NCBI GenBank assembly: GCA_913060665.1 | Contig: CAJXUY010000011.1 | Location: 103,872 to 167,871, forward strand | Direction: 5' to 3' | Length of the DNA: 64,000 nucleotides | DNA from: an uncultured Oleiphilaceae bacterium | GTDB taxonomy: Bacteria > Pseudomonadota > Gammaproteobacteria > Pseudomonadales > Oleiphilaceae | Shown: positions 9,907 through 19,165 of the stretch, in pieces | How the letters are laid out: each line of letters starts with the position of its first letter | How positions within the stretch are numbered: the first letter of the stretch is position 1 | The notes under the pieces: model-generated | The model's database searches: none | Told to the model about the DNA's origin: nothing | Seen by the model: the letters and a program-made list of their open reading frames with translations, nothing else | Translations under genes and position numbers: made by a program

Positions 9907-10863
9907 ATGTACCATCCAAATGAGGCTATGGTCGCAATGAAACAGAATGACCCCGTTGATCATGATCTAACTATCACCTATGTTGCAGAGGGTATAAAAA
10001 AAGTACTGACGACTACAGAAAATGAAGCACTGGAAAAACCTGCGGCCCTATTGGCTATAGGAGGCGCACTCAATGGCACTATATTTGATTTGGAGAACAG
10101 TATGATCTCCGCAGGTCGGAGCCATAAAAATCCGATTCGATTGGAATTTGTCGGGGTCTCTCGCTTTCATTTTAAACTCTACTGTATTAACAGCGACTGG
10201 TTTATAGAGGATACTAATTCCAAAAATGGTACTTATGTAAATAACCGCTCTATTGAAAAGCCCACACAGCTAAAAAAAGGCGATATCATCAAAGTGCTAA
10301 ATTTTGCCTTTAAATATCTCCCCCAAGGTGACAATGAACGACTTGCTTACGACAAACTAAGCCTTGTAGCCAATACAGACAGGCATACAGGCTGCTTTAA
10401 CAAATGTTACTTTAACGAGCAACTCGAAGAGGAAATTACAGCTTGCCGAATTACTCAGCAAGACCTAACGCTAATAATCTTTGATTTAGACCACTTCAAA
10501 GTACTCAATGACACATATGGACACGATGCCGGCGATTATATATTAAAAGAAATCGCTGATATTGTTCGCATTGGAGGGGTAAGAGACCAGGATGTGTTTG
10601 CCCGATACGGAGGAGAGGAGTTTGTTATACTGCTTCCACAAACCAGCATCGTACAAGCGATGGATATTGCCGAACGCATTCGGGAACTAATTGCTGACTA
10701 CGTATTTTGTTATGATTCAAAAAACATATCGGTCACTGCATCATTAGGCGTTGCAGAGTATAGTAAAGATATAGTCACTGGAGCCGATCTATTCAAAAGA
10801 GCAGACAAGTCGGCCTACCGCTCCAAAACGTTAGGCCGAAATAGAGTCTCCGCCTATACTTAA
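9907..10863 (+). CDS. FHA-domain diguanylate cyclase (FHA-GGDEF)
   Basis: A 318-residue cytoplasmic protein. The FHA phosphothreonine-binding domain spans about residues 55-135, with the GRS, VSRFHF and NSKNGTYVNN motifs. A GGDEF domain covers about 155-318 with active-site GGEEF near residue 234 and an inhibitory I-site RDQD five residues before it, so it should make c-di-GMP with product feedback. FHA proteins are known partners of T6SS kinases (Fha1/TagH), and its place right after clpV suggests a link between threonine phosphorylation, c-di-GMP and T6SS; this is inference, since the Y1 gene lies between them. Confidence 0.9.
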   Translation: MYHPNEAMVAMKQNDPVDHDLTITYVAEGIKKVLTTTENEALEKPAALLAIGGALNGTIFDLENSMISAGRSHKNPIRLEFVGVSRFHFKLYCINSDWFIEDTNSKNGTYVNNRSIEKPTQLKKGDIIKVLNFAFKYLPQGDNERLAYDKLSLVANTDRHTGCFNKCYFNEQLEEEITACRITQQDLTLIIFDLDHFKVLNDTYGHDAGDYILKEIADIVRIGGVRDQDVFARYGGEEFVILLPQTSIVQAMDIAERIRELIADYVFCYDSKNISVTASLGVAEYSKDIVTGADLFKRADKSAYRSKTLGRNRVSAYT

Positions 10864-10896
10864 AAATTCATTTATCCAGAAAAGTAATCCTTGGCT

Positions 10897-11163
10897 TTAC
10901 GTGGACTCCTCTTTAATGCTCTTGATCACTTTTATAGCTTTTTTACGCTGAGCTTTTATCAGTTCCAACTCATCTAGTAGCGGAGTTTTATCTTCGCTAT
11001 CCCCTATTGATTCCAACTGTCGCTCAATCGCTTTAGTCCTGCCCTTCAATCGTTTAAGTACTTCCGTTATTTTTTCCTTCCGTTCGACCTGCTCTCGATA
11101 ATCACTATCAAGAAACACCTTGATTTTAGTCAGCATTTTTTGGACCTTATGTTTATCTGGCAT
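10897..11163 (-). CDS. small coiled-coil protein of unknown function
   Basis: An 88-residue, highly charged, Lys/Glu-rich protein predicted to be almost entirely alpha-helical (KITEVLKRLKGRTKAIERQL and a second helix rich in KAQRKK). The frame is open further upstream to 11205, but the ATG at 11163 (MPDKHKV) has an AAAGG ribosome binding site 8 bases ahead and overlaps the stop of the Na/Pi cotransporter gene by 11 bases, so I chose it. The overlap implies translation coupled to the transporter. No family recognised; a soluble accessory factor is possible but unproven. Confidence 0.7.
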   Translation of the reverse strand: MPDKHKVQKMLTKIKVFLDSDYREQVERKEKITEVLKRLKGRTKAIERQLESIGDSEDKTPLLDELELIKAQRKKAIKVIKSIKEEST

Positions 11164-13081
11164 CTTGTATACCTTTATCCTTTGATGATAAATCTGGCTT
11201 ATCATCCCGCTGACCTATTTCTTCAATCACCTCTGATATTTCACTCGCATCTAGGGTCAACTCAGAATCTATCGCGCTATCGCCAGTCGATGAGGCACCT
11301 TGCAATAACTCTACCATCGTAATGAGTTTTTGCCCTACTGCATGAGCATAGTGAAAGTCGTTCATCAAGGACGTCACCACACTTCCTGGAATGGCCCCTT
11401 GCCGAATCAACTGGTCAAGCTCTCCGCTACCCGCAACATCAGCCTTCTCTAAATGCACTCTTGCCCTATCAACCGACAACAAAGACCCTTTATCTGGGCG
11501 ATTTCTAATGAGTGTTATCTCACGAATGAGTTTGACAAGATCATGCCGCAAACGCTCATACTGTTCGATCACGCGAGTGTCGTCAGAGAACATCGAACGA
11601 TGTAGGTTTTTCCTTAAATGCTTAATGTCCTTAAGAGCTTCCACTGCATTACGGCAGGCAGTTTTTAGCTCAAATACCAACCGATTCTGAGCTGGGCTCA
11701 TTTGAGGCTGGGATTTGGCCGCAAATTCAATAATGTCACTATAAACACCTTTTATTTCAGTTTTATATAAATCATCAATATTTTCACTAAATAGTTTTTT
11801 GTCAGATACAGTCATAATCGATTCAATAGGCTGGTCTGATTTAACCGCATCAAAATTACAGTAAAGACCATAGGTAATCACCGCTAGCACTCTATCAGCG
11901 AGATCATTCACTTCCTTAATAAGCACGTGTAACGCCGTATCAGGGTAGATCAATGATGCCGGCGCTAAGTGACGCGCTCGGCGCACTTCAGGCTGTGGTG
12001 CTGGAGTATCAGTAATAGCAGAAACACCACTGGCGTTTTTCAAAAGTAACTCATTGGTACTCGCCTCTTCAGGCAACAGTTTTATCAACATCGTTTCGAG
12101 TCGTGTAATAAAAGGCAGCATAATTAACACCCCCCCTACATTGAATAACGTGTGAAACAACGATAGCTTCAATGTAAAGTTATCATCTGCAATATCCAAC
12201 AATAACGCTGTTTGATCTACCATGTGCTGCAATGGTGCAATAAGTATCAACGCCACAGCACCCGTAATGACGTTAAAAACCAAATGAGCCCCTGCTAGTC
12301 GTTTACCTTGAATATTAGCGCCCAATGCGCCCAGTATCGCTGTAACCGTCGTCCCCACATTGGCGCCAATCGCCAGTGCAAGGGCATTGGTATATTCCAG
12401 CTGACCCGACGATAACGCAGTGATCGTGATCACTAACGTGGCATGACTAGACTGCATAATCACCGTTGCAGCCGCGCCCAGCAGAGTGTAAACCAATAGC
12501 CCTTTGATACCAGGAAGCGCATATAGCGTGAGATCGATATTGCCTCTAAAGGCATCAAACCCCTCTTTCATAAAGTGAATACCGAGGAACAAAAAACCCA
12601 TCCCGGCCAAGATATAGCCAACGCCCTTTATGGGTTTTGAACGCTGATAGACAAACAGGGCACCGAACACCAGCATTGGCATTGCATAGACTGAAATATT
12701 CACTTTCAGGCCTACGCCTGCTATCAACCAAGCCCCCGTGGTAGTACCAATATTGGCACCAAAGATAATGCCTATACCTTGGGATAACCCAATCAACCCC
12801 GCGGATAAAAAAGAGATGCTAATCACGGTGACTAATGAACTAGACTGCATTAAGCTGGTCGTTACAACGCCAAAGCCAATGCTCTTCCACAATCGGTCTG
12901 TTGTCGCTGCCAGCAATTTTTCAAGCACGCCTCCGGTAAAAATACGAAAACCGGAATCCAGCGATAGCATTCCAAACAAGAATATAGCGACTCCGGCGCA
13001 GATTGTTTGAAAGTCAGGACTCAACCAAAAACCATAACCAAGAATGATAATGATACTAGGCAAAAATATTCGTTTTAACAT
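11153..13081 (-). CDS. Na+/phosphate cotransporter family protein with PhoU-like C-terminal domain
   Basis: A 642-residue inner-membrane protein of the NptA/YjbB (PF02690) family, which takes up or exports phosphate with sodium. The N-terminal half has two inverted repeats of membrane helices with the family signature QSSSLVTVISISFLSAG and the second copy QSSHATLVITITALSSG, each followed by a GANIGTT or GANVGTT motif. From about residue 390 on it is a cytoplasmic helical bundle resembling PhoU. The preceding intergenic stretch to cls (13082-13183) is divergent and holds both promoters. Confidence 0.88.
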   Translation of the reverse strand: MLKRIFLPSIIIILGYGFWLSPDFQTICAGVAIFLFGMLSLDSGFRIFTGGVLEKLLAATTDRLWKSIGFGVVTTSLMQSSSLVTVISISFLSAGLIGLSQGIGIIFGANIGTTTGAWLIAGVGLKVNISVYAMPMLVFGALFVYQRSKPIKGVGYILAGMGFLFLGIHFMKEGFDAFRGNIDLTLYALPGIKGLLVYTLLGAAATVIMQSSHATLVITITALSSGQLEYTNALALAIGANVGTTVTAILGALGANIQGKRLAGAHLVFNVITGAVALILIAPLQHMVDQTALLLDIADDNFTLKLSLFHTLFNVGGVLIMLPFITRLETMLIKLLPEEASTNELLLKNASGVSAITDTPAPQPEVRRARHLAPASLIYPDTALHVLIKEVNDLADRVLAVITYGLYCNFDAVKSDQPIESIMTVSDKKLFSENIDDLYKTEIKGVYSDIIEFAAKSQPQMSPAQNRLVFELKTACRNAVEALKDIKHLRKNLHRSMFSDDTRVIEQYERLRHDLVKLIREITLIRNRPDKGSLLSVDRARVHLEKADVAGSGELDQLIRQGAIPGSVVTSLMNDFHYAHAVGQKLITMVELLQGASSTGDSAIDSELTLDASEISEVIEEIGQRDDKPDLSSKDKGIQDAR

Positions 13082-13183
13082 AGACTAAGCAGCAACTAAG
13101 AGTAAACACAGAGTTTACTTAAGAGTAGCAGTTATCTCCTCTGTTGTTTTGCGCCATAACAAGAATATTGAACTGGAATAAAA

Positions 13184-14623
13184 ATGGATTTTAGCTTAAT
13201 TGCCAGCCTGCTAACACTTATCTACTTTTTAGCCCTGCTGTGCATATTTCATGTATTAAAAAATTTTCAGACCGCCCAAGGCGCAATAGCCTGGATTGTC
13301 GGTTTAATATCGTTCCCCTATATTACCGTTCTACTCTACTTTTTCTTTGGCCGAAGTCGTTTTGAAGGGTATGTAGAAGCGCGCCGAATTGGTGACAAGG
13401 AGTTGTCACATATATCCGAATCTCTTTCAGCGTACTCAGAAACCTGTATTTGTCCCTCCCCCAGTGACAACCGAGAGCATGATGTTATTACCCAGCTCAC
13501 CACCATGCCATTTACACAGCACAATCATGCCCAATTATTGGTAGACGGACTAGAAACGTATACCAGTATGTTCAGTGCTATTCGTGAGGCTAAAGAGTAT
13601 ATCCTAATTGAGTTTTATATCGTCAGACATGACAGCACCGGCGAAAAGCTAAGTACACTTTTACTAGATAAGCTCGCTCAAGGTGTAAAGGTCTATTTTC
13701 TATATGACGATATCGGTAGTGCCAAACTGTCTAATCGATATATTAATACATTAATCTCTGCCGGTGCTCAGATACGCTCCTTCAATACCACTAGTAAACG
13801 CCGAAAACGCTTTCAGATTAACTTCAGAAATCATCGAAAAATAGTCATCATCGATGGTCATATAGGGTTTGTCGGCGGCCTGAATATCGGTGACGAATAC
13901 CTGGGGCTTCACTCAAAACTTTCGCCTTGGCGAGATACTCACCTTAAACTCAAAGGGCCCGCAGTGCTCGCACTTCAGATAAGTTTTATTGAAGACTGGT
14001 ACTGGTCCGCCAATAAGGTTCCTGAGCTCAACTGGACCCCAACAATAGTCTACGCGCATGAACCTGAATCGGAAGACGCCTCTGTGTTGATTATTCCTTC
14101 TAGCGCTGCAGATGAGTTCAACACCTGTGAGCTATTCTTTCTAAATTGCATAAACCATGCAACCGATAGACTTTGGATAGCCAGCCCTTACTTCGTACCA
14201 AGTATGAAAATAATGAGCGCCTTGCAGCTAGCGGCATTAAGAGGTGTAGATGTACGGGTTATGATCCCTGACAACCCTGACCAAATTCTGGTCTATTATG
14301 CCGCATTCTCATATCTCGAAACGGCAGACCTAAGCGGCATTAAAATATTCAGGTATAAAGCAGGGTTTATGCACCAAAAAGTAATGCTGGTCGATAACCG
14401 CTACGCATGTGTAGGAACCGCAAATCTGGATAATCGCTCAATGCGCTTAAATTTTGAAGTAACCGCGTTGGTTTGCAATACCCAGTTCATTAACGAAGTG
14501 GAAACTATGCTCACTCATGACTTTAGTGGCTGTAGCCAATCGACAGCACAAGACTACCGTCAACGTTCATGGGCCTTTAGGATCGTATGCAGAGGAGCCC
14601 GTTTGTTTGCACCTATCCTCTAA
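13184..14623 (+). CDS. cls: cardiolipin synthase (phospholipase D superfamily)
   Basis: A 479-residue membrane enzyme that condenses phosphatidylglycerol (or PG and PE) into cardiolipin. Two N-terminal membrane helices (about residues 3-25 and 35-55) are followed by two HKD catalytic motifs: NHRKIVIIDG near residue 218, with the family GFVGGLNIGDEYLG next to it, and MHQKVMLVDN near 396 followed by GTANLDNRSMRLNFE. Length and layout match ClsA-type enzymes. It stands alone, divergent from the phosphate transporter gene. Confidence 0.93.
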   Translation: MDFSLIASLLTLIYFLALLCIFHVLKNFQTAQGAIAWIVGLISFPYITVLLYFFFGRSRFEGYVEARRIGDKELSHISESLSAYSETCICPSPSDNREHDVITQLTTMPFTQHNHAQLLVDGLETYTSMFSAIREAKEYILIEFYIVRHDSTGEKLSTLLLDKLAQGVKVYFLYDDIGSAKLSNRYINTLISAGAQIRSFNTTSKRRKRFQINFRNHRKIVIIDGHIGFVGGLNIGDEYLGLHSKLSPWRDTHLKLKGPAVLALQISFIEDWYWSANKVPELNWTPTIVYAHEPESEDASVLIIPSSAADEFNTCELFFLNCINHATDRLWIASPYFVPSMKIMSALQLAALRGVDVRVMIPDNPDQILVYYAAFSYLETADLSGIKIFRYKAGFMHQKVMLVDNRYACVGTANLDNRSMRLNFEVTALVCNTQFINEVETMLTHDFSGCSQSTAQDYRQRSWAFRIVCRGARLFAPIL

Positions 14624-14730
14624 CTAAATAATTGGAGTGCAAGAGAAATTGCCTTGAACGATTAAGGTAGATAGTATGTCCAGATATTATTATCTAAACT
14701 GAAAATCAATAAAAACAAAGCGGATATACG

Positions 14731-15381
14731 ATGCAGTTCAAGCCAAAAGAGACCCTGACTGAACAGGTGGCCACTCACATAGAAAACCTGATTGCATTTA
14801 ATCAGTTAAAAGGAGGGCAAAGAATTTATGAAGGCCCTATGGCAAAAGAGCTGGAGGTCAGCCACGGCTCTGTTAGAGAAGCACTTTTATTGTTAGAAAA
14901 AAAACATTTGGTCAGAAGCACTCCACGCAAAGGTACATTTGTCACCGAGCTTGATGAGCACTTTGTAAAAAGTTTATATGAAGCCATGGTCATGTACCTA
15001 ACTAATACCAGCCTCAAGCTCATCAGACAGTGGAAACAAGAAGATATTGACCAGATGGAAAACCTATACACTCAAATGGATGAGTGTTTTCAAAAAGGTC
15101 AGTTAGTCGAGTTTCTTGATATAGGAATAGAGTACACCCAAGCGTCATTGGCCTATGCCGACAATTATTTCATTGTCAGTGCAATACAAGATTTATGGCC
15201 GTCAGCTAAACGTTGTGCATTTGTTGCGTTGCAACAGGGTACACCGGTATTAAAAGAGAACTTGGAACACATGCGGCATTCTCTAGATACGATTAAAGAA
15301 CGAAATGAAGATGAGCTCATCAAAATACTTACAGATTATGCCAACCAGCAATGCCGACAAGTGTTACAGTGCATTGCTTGA
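14731..15381 (+). CDS. GntR/FadR-type transcriptional regulator
   Basis: A 216-residue regulator with an N-terminal winged helix (residues about 8-72; LKGGQRIYEGPMAKELEVSHGSVREALLLLEKKHLV is the HTH region, of which EVSHGSVREALLLLEKK is the recognition part) followed by the wing RSTPRKGTFV. The C-terminal part is all-helical like an FCD ligand-binding domain, but without an obvious metal-binding His triad. The effector and targets are unknown. It might control the small lipoprotein gene 18 bases downstream, but this type is often autonomous. Confidence 0.87.
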   Translation: MQFKPKETLTEQVATHIENLIAFNQLKGGQRIYEGPMAKELEVSHGSVREALLLLEKKHLVRSTPRKGTFVTELDEHFVKSLYEAMVMYLTNTSLKLIRQWKQEDIDQMENLYTQMDECFQKGQLVEFLDIGIEYTQASLAYADNYFIVSAIQDLWPSAKRCAFVALQQGTPVLKENLEHMRHSLDTIKERNEDELIKILTDYANQQCRQVLQCIA

Positions 15382-15399
15382 GATTAAATTAGAACATAA

Positions 15400-15819
15400 A
15401 TGCAGGACCCATTTCTGGCTATGTCGGTAGCAAAAACACTTAAACGTTGTCTTTCCTCTCTGTGGTTTCGCTCAAGCATGCTGCTTGTTTTAACGTTATT
15501 AAATGGCTGCAGTACTAACCCCGCTCAGACAAGCCCCGACTCCGCTAAAGAAGCTGACCGACCTTCATCTATTGACACCGGTAAAGCCCAACCTTTATGC
15601 GTTTACGAAACCACCAAAGGCATTGCTGAAGTCACTGAAATAACGGCGAACAGCATCAGATTTAAGTTTTACCCTGGCGATAAATATTTCAAAATTCCGC
15701 TAAATGAAATATCGTTTACAGATATCAAACTGGAACAGGAAGTGAAGGCCATCACAAGAAGCCCGATATCAGGCGCCTGTGGAGGCGATGAGTTCGAACT
15801 ATTAACAACCATTGAATAA
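15400..15819 (+). CDS. small predicted lipoprotein
   Basis: Up to 139 residues with an N-terminal hydrophobic stretch (SMLLVLTLL) ending in a lipobox-like LLNGC, so a probable lipoprotein with lipidated Cys at about position 37 of the long form. An internal ATG at 15421 would give a more usual signal-peptide length; neither start has a convincing ribosome binding site. The mature part is a small beta-rich domain with two further Cys (CVYETT and GACGGDEF) that could form a disulfide. No family recognised. It is convergent with, and almost touches, the patatin gene. Confidence 0.65.
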   Translation: MQDPFLAMSVAKTLKRCLSSLWFRSSMLLVLTLLNGCSTNPAQTSPDSAKEADRPSSIDTGKAQPLCVYETTKGIAEVTEITANSIRFKFYPGDKYFKIPLNEISFTDIKLEQEVKAITRSPISGACGGDEFELLTTIE

Positions 15820-15820
15820 G

Positions 15821-18070
15821 TTAAAACATCGTGAAGAAATCTGTTCCAATAGAAAGATATATTGCTTGATGGTCGCTATCAGCGTAGCTTGCAGCCAGAG
15901 TAACGGGGCCTATAGGTGTGTCACTGCCGGCAAATAACGTATATGAATCCAGCACCTGCCCCCATGACGCTTCAGTAATATCATCCCAGACATTCCCTAC
16001 TTCATAAGAGAAACCTGCCATATAAGGAATGAACGGGCCTCCGAATTCTCTATACACAATCATATTGGCAAAACTCCCATCTGGCCCTGAAAACTCATTT
16101 CGGCCATAAGCGGATAAATTGAACAACCCTCCCAATGTGACAAAATCACTAATGCCAGCACTGTTTTTAGTAACGGATGAAGCGCTGACGCGCCCAACAA
16201 AGGTGTAGCGCTTTAATGAGTACGCACCGCCTAAAAGAGCAGTGACTCGATCATAGTCATGCGATGCGTTGAACTCATCCCTTGAGACGCTCCACTCTCC
16301 TCTAGCGATCACTCCGTTATGGGGAAGAAATAAGTTATCTAGCGAATCATAAGTAAAGCTCGTTATAACACTGCCAATATTCTCATCAAACTTATTAATG
16401 TCCTCTTTACCTATTTCAAGCTCGGCATCTGCTTGACCTACTTGATAGTAAACTCTTAATTCAGAAGTATTACCAAACTCTCTTCCCAAACCCGCCGAAA
16501 CATTGCCATTGGCAACATCCCACTCTGATGTTTTATTGCCGTCTTCATAAATATTAACATCTTGCTTTTTATACTCGCCTTTTAATGAAAGAAAGTAGGT
16601 TGATTCATAAGTGAGTGGTTGAAAAAACTCCGTTTGTATAAATGGCTGGCTTCCAATTCGTGCGGCTGTTTTCCATTCGGCGCCCAAATCATTAATCGCG
16701 GTTTGATCTAGGTAAAAGGTAAGGTTAAAACGCGTGTCGTCCTTAAAGTTTTCTTCAAATTGCAAACCAAAACGCAAGTAGTTTGGCCCCCAGGACTTCT
16801 TTTCTGCATTGATTTTCAGGGTGTTTTGACCATCCTCATTAATAATGTCGTAAGACACTAATTCAAAATAACCTAAGCCATATATTTGATCTAAATCTTT
16901 CTCAAGCTGGGCGATATCTAACGGCTCCCCCTCTGACTGCTCAATACGTGAAGATATAAATTTATTTGCAACCCCCGAATTATTAGCAATCTCTATTCGA
17001 TCCACAGGCTGCTCCTGCCTAAGGTTCTGACCTCTTTTTAGCTGGTATGCAATCCAGGTTTGATTATCAACTGAGAGGCCTTTTAAGCGCACCGCACTAG
17101 CTCTTGCTGCCGTCGCCCCCATTTCAACCAACTCATCGCCCCGCCCAAAGTCACCAGATCCAGCGTCCTCCAAGTTAGGTTTAAGTAAAATATCTTTTTC
17201 GGTTAACGTTGCCAATTGAGCGTCTACATTTCCACGTGTCAGTAGATTAGTTAATTGCTCAACCACGCCAACCAAACTATTAACATCATCACCCTCTAAC
17301 AGCGGTGAGCTGATATCAACGGCAATAATAAGCTCTGCCCCCATGTCACGCGCAATATTAATAGGCAAATTGTTTGAAATCCCCCCATCTACTAGTAGAT
17401 GATCTTCATATTTAACAGGCGGGAACGCGCCAGGGATTGACATACTCGCCCGCATCGCCAATGCAAGGTTTCCTTTATCGATAGCGACGGTTTCGCCAGT
17501 TTCGATATCCGATGCAACCGCACGATAACGAATGGGAAATTGATCATAATCTTCAATATGAGAGGCTTGAAGGGTAAGGTCGCTCAATATAGTCAACAGC
17601 TGCTGCCCTTGAATCAGCCCCTTACGAAACTTAAACCCATCAGCCCCCACCCCGAGTGTTAAACCTGTTGCGAAGTCATAGTCATCTTGTTTACGCCTAA
17701 AGGCTTTATCTTCTCGAGGCGGCTCATCCGTCAACCCCTTATCCCAGTCCATCACATGAAAGCGTTCTTCAATTTCTTCAAGCGGCATCCCTATCGCATA
17801 TACCCCAGCGACAGAAGCACCTGCGCTGGTACCGACAATAATATCAATGGGTATTTTCATCTCTTCAAGGACTTTTAGAACGCCGACATGGGCAATGCCT
17901 TTGGCTCCGCCACCACTCAAAACCAAGCCTATAACAGGTCGCTGCCCCCCACTGCTACTAGTAACGGAATGAGTGCCACTTAACGAATCGTGATGAGAAG
18001 ATGTTTCAGCGGACACATGAAACGAACAAAAAGCAATTACCAATACAACCCTAAGCACCAAACCTGCCAT
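15821..18070 (-). CDS. patatin-like phospholipase with POTRA and outer-membrane barrel (PlpD/RssA-type, type Vd-like)
   Basis: A 749-residue exported protein. A signal peptide (MAGLVLRVVLVIAFCSFHVSA) is followed by a patatin domain (about residues 45-240) with oxyanion loop GGGAKG, nucleophile motif GTSAG and catalytic DGG (LLVDGGISNNLP). A single POTRA-like domain follows (about 350-430), then a C-terminal 16-strand barrel of the BamA/TpsB superfamily ending in the aromatic-terminated DFFTMF. The layout matches PlpD of Pseudomonas, a type Vd autotransporter with lipase activity. All catalytic residues are present. No operon partner; the next gene on this strand is 65 bases upstream. Confidence 0.92.
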   Translation of the reverse strand: MAGLVLRVVLVIAFCSFHVSAETSSHHDSLSGTHSVTSSSGGQRPVIGLVLSGGGAKGIAHVGVLKVLEEMKIPIDIIVGTSAGASVAGVYAIGMPLEEIEERFHVMDWDKGLTDEPPREDKAFRRKQDDYDFATGLTLGVGADGFKFRKGLIQGQQLLTILSDLTLQASHIEDYDQFPIRYRAVASDIETGETVAIDKGNLALAMRASMSIPGAFPPVKYEDHLLVDGGISNNLPINIARDMGAELIIAVDISSPLLEGDDVNSLVGVVEQLTNLLTRGNVDAQLATLTEKDILLKPNLEDAGSGDFGRGDELVEMGATAARASAVRLKGLSVDNQTWIAYQLKRGQNLRQEQPVDRIEIANNSGVANKFISSRIEQSEGEPLDIAQLEKDLDQIYGLGYFELVSYDIINEDGQNTLKINAEKKSWGPNYLRFGLQFEENFKDDTRFNLTFYLDQTAINDLGAEWKTAARIGSQPFIQTEFFQPLTYESTYFLSLKGEYKKQDVNIYEDGNKTSEWDVANGNVSAGLGREFGNTSELRVYYQVGQADAELEIGKEDINKFDENIGSVITSFTYDSLDNLFLPHNGVIARGEWSVSRDEFNASHDYDRVTALLGGAYSLKRYTFVGRVSASSVTKNSAGISDFVTLGGLFNLSAYGRNEFSGPDGSFANMIVYREFGGPFIPYMAGFSYEVGNVWDDITEASWGQVLDSYTLFAGSDTPIGPVTLAASYADSDHQAIYLSIGTDFFTMF

Positions 18071-18135
18071 GAAAGTATCCCCAAAAACTACTCACTAGCC
18101 ACATGACGCTTAAACGGCTAAATAAATAGTCTATC

Positions 18136-18879
18136 TTATTGATTATCGGGCAGATCGTCCAGTCTAAGGTGGGAAAGGTCAGGCACCTCTATTGCTTCAT
18201 TTTTTTTAAGCTGTCCCAGGTCACTGCCAGTCGGAGCGATAGAGATACTGCTCACATCAGGCACAATCGGTGGCACCTCTTCTATCGGGTCAACTAAGTC
18301 ACTGCCTGTTGGTGCCAAGGAGATACCATCAAGCTCAGAAAAAACGGGGATATCAACGTCATGATGCTCTGATAATCTAACCCCTTCCGGGTCAAGACCA
18401 AGATGGCTTTGCTGCAAAATATCATTTACCTCGTCCCCTGCCAGATTGATGCCTGCTTCATGATGTTCACTGCCATTACCGGGCACTGAGAACCCAGAAG
18501 ATAACGGTAAGACTTTTAGTTCTTCGGCAGAATTAGCTATCACTGGTTTGGTGGATTTGGAAGGCGTGGTTGGCTGAGGTACCTCAGGCACTTTAGACGC
18601 TGCTTTTGGAGGGGCGGATGCGGGCTGCTGAGCAACACCTGCAATCCCCATTATATCAGCCTCACATACCAAGCCGTTTTTCCGCATAACCGCGATATAT
18701 TTATCAGCGGTGGCTTTATCAAGTTTATTTCGAATGACCACTCTGCCACCCGCAAACATTTTATCAACCTGCGCGGCGGATGCCTTAAACAGTTTTGTTG
18801 CATTACTTTTAGCGGTATTTAGGCTGACTCCGTCAACCAATCGTCCGGAGAATGCTAACTCGTAAAGAGACTCACTCAT
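18136..18879 (-). CDS. uncharacterised protein with N-terminal ribosome-associated-like domain and acidic repeats
   Basis: A 247-residue cytoplasmic protein. The first 80 residues (YELAFSGRLVDGVSLNTAKS, then LFKASAAQVDKMFAGGRVVIR) resemble the small domain found at the start of many proteobacterial membrane or FimV-like proteins. The remainder is low-complexity, Pro/Ser/Asp-rich and has two near-identical repeats, ISLAPTGSDLVDPIEE and ISIAPTGSDLGQLKK, with HHEAG/EHHDVD in between. Likely disordered. No function can be assigned. It is divergent from the large kinase gene across 286 AT-rich bases with no other recognisable feature than promoters. Confidence 0.7.
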   Translation of the reverse strand: MSESLYELAFSGRLVDGVSLNTAKSNATKLFKASAAQVDKMFAGGRVVIRNKLDKATADKYIAVMRKNGLVCEADIMGIAGVAQQPASAPPKAASKVPEVPQPTTPSKSTKPVIANSAEELKVLPLSSGFSVPGNGSEHHEAGINLAGDEVNDILQQSHLGLDPEGVRLSEHHDVDIPVFSELDGISLAPTGSDLVDPIEEVPPIVPDVSSISIAPTGSDLGQLKKNEAIEVPDLSHLRLDDLPDNQ

Positions 18880-19165
18880 TACACCAAATCTTCCTGTTAT
18901 TCGATCATCGTTCAGTAAAAATATTACACCGTATTATATAACTATAGCTAATTAAATGAGATTTTCGCTGCAAAGCGTACTTTAACACCCTCAACACCTA
19001 CTTTTTAATAGCACTCGCTCACAACTCAATTTCAAAACATTACATTTGTCTAACAGATGAAATTCTAATTCACTGCCTATACTGTATTCAATTGTGTATA
19101 TCAGCAAGTGCACTCAACTCAATACTACTGCCTATAGCGGTGGTTACAGTAATAAAAGATAAGCC

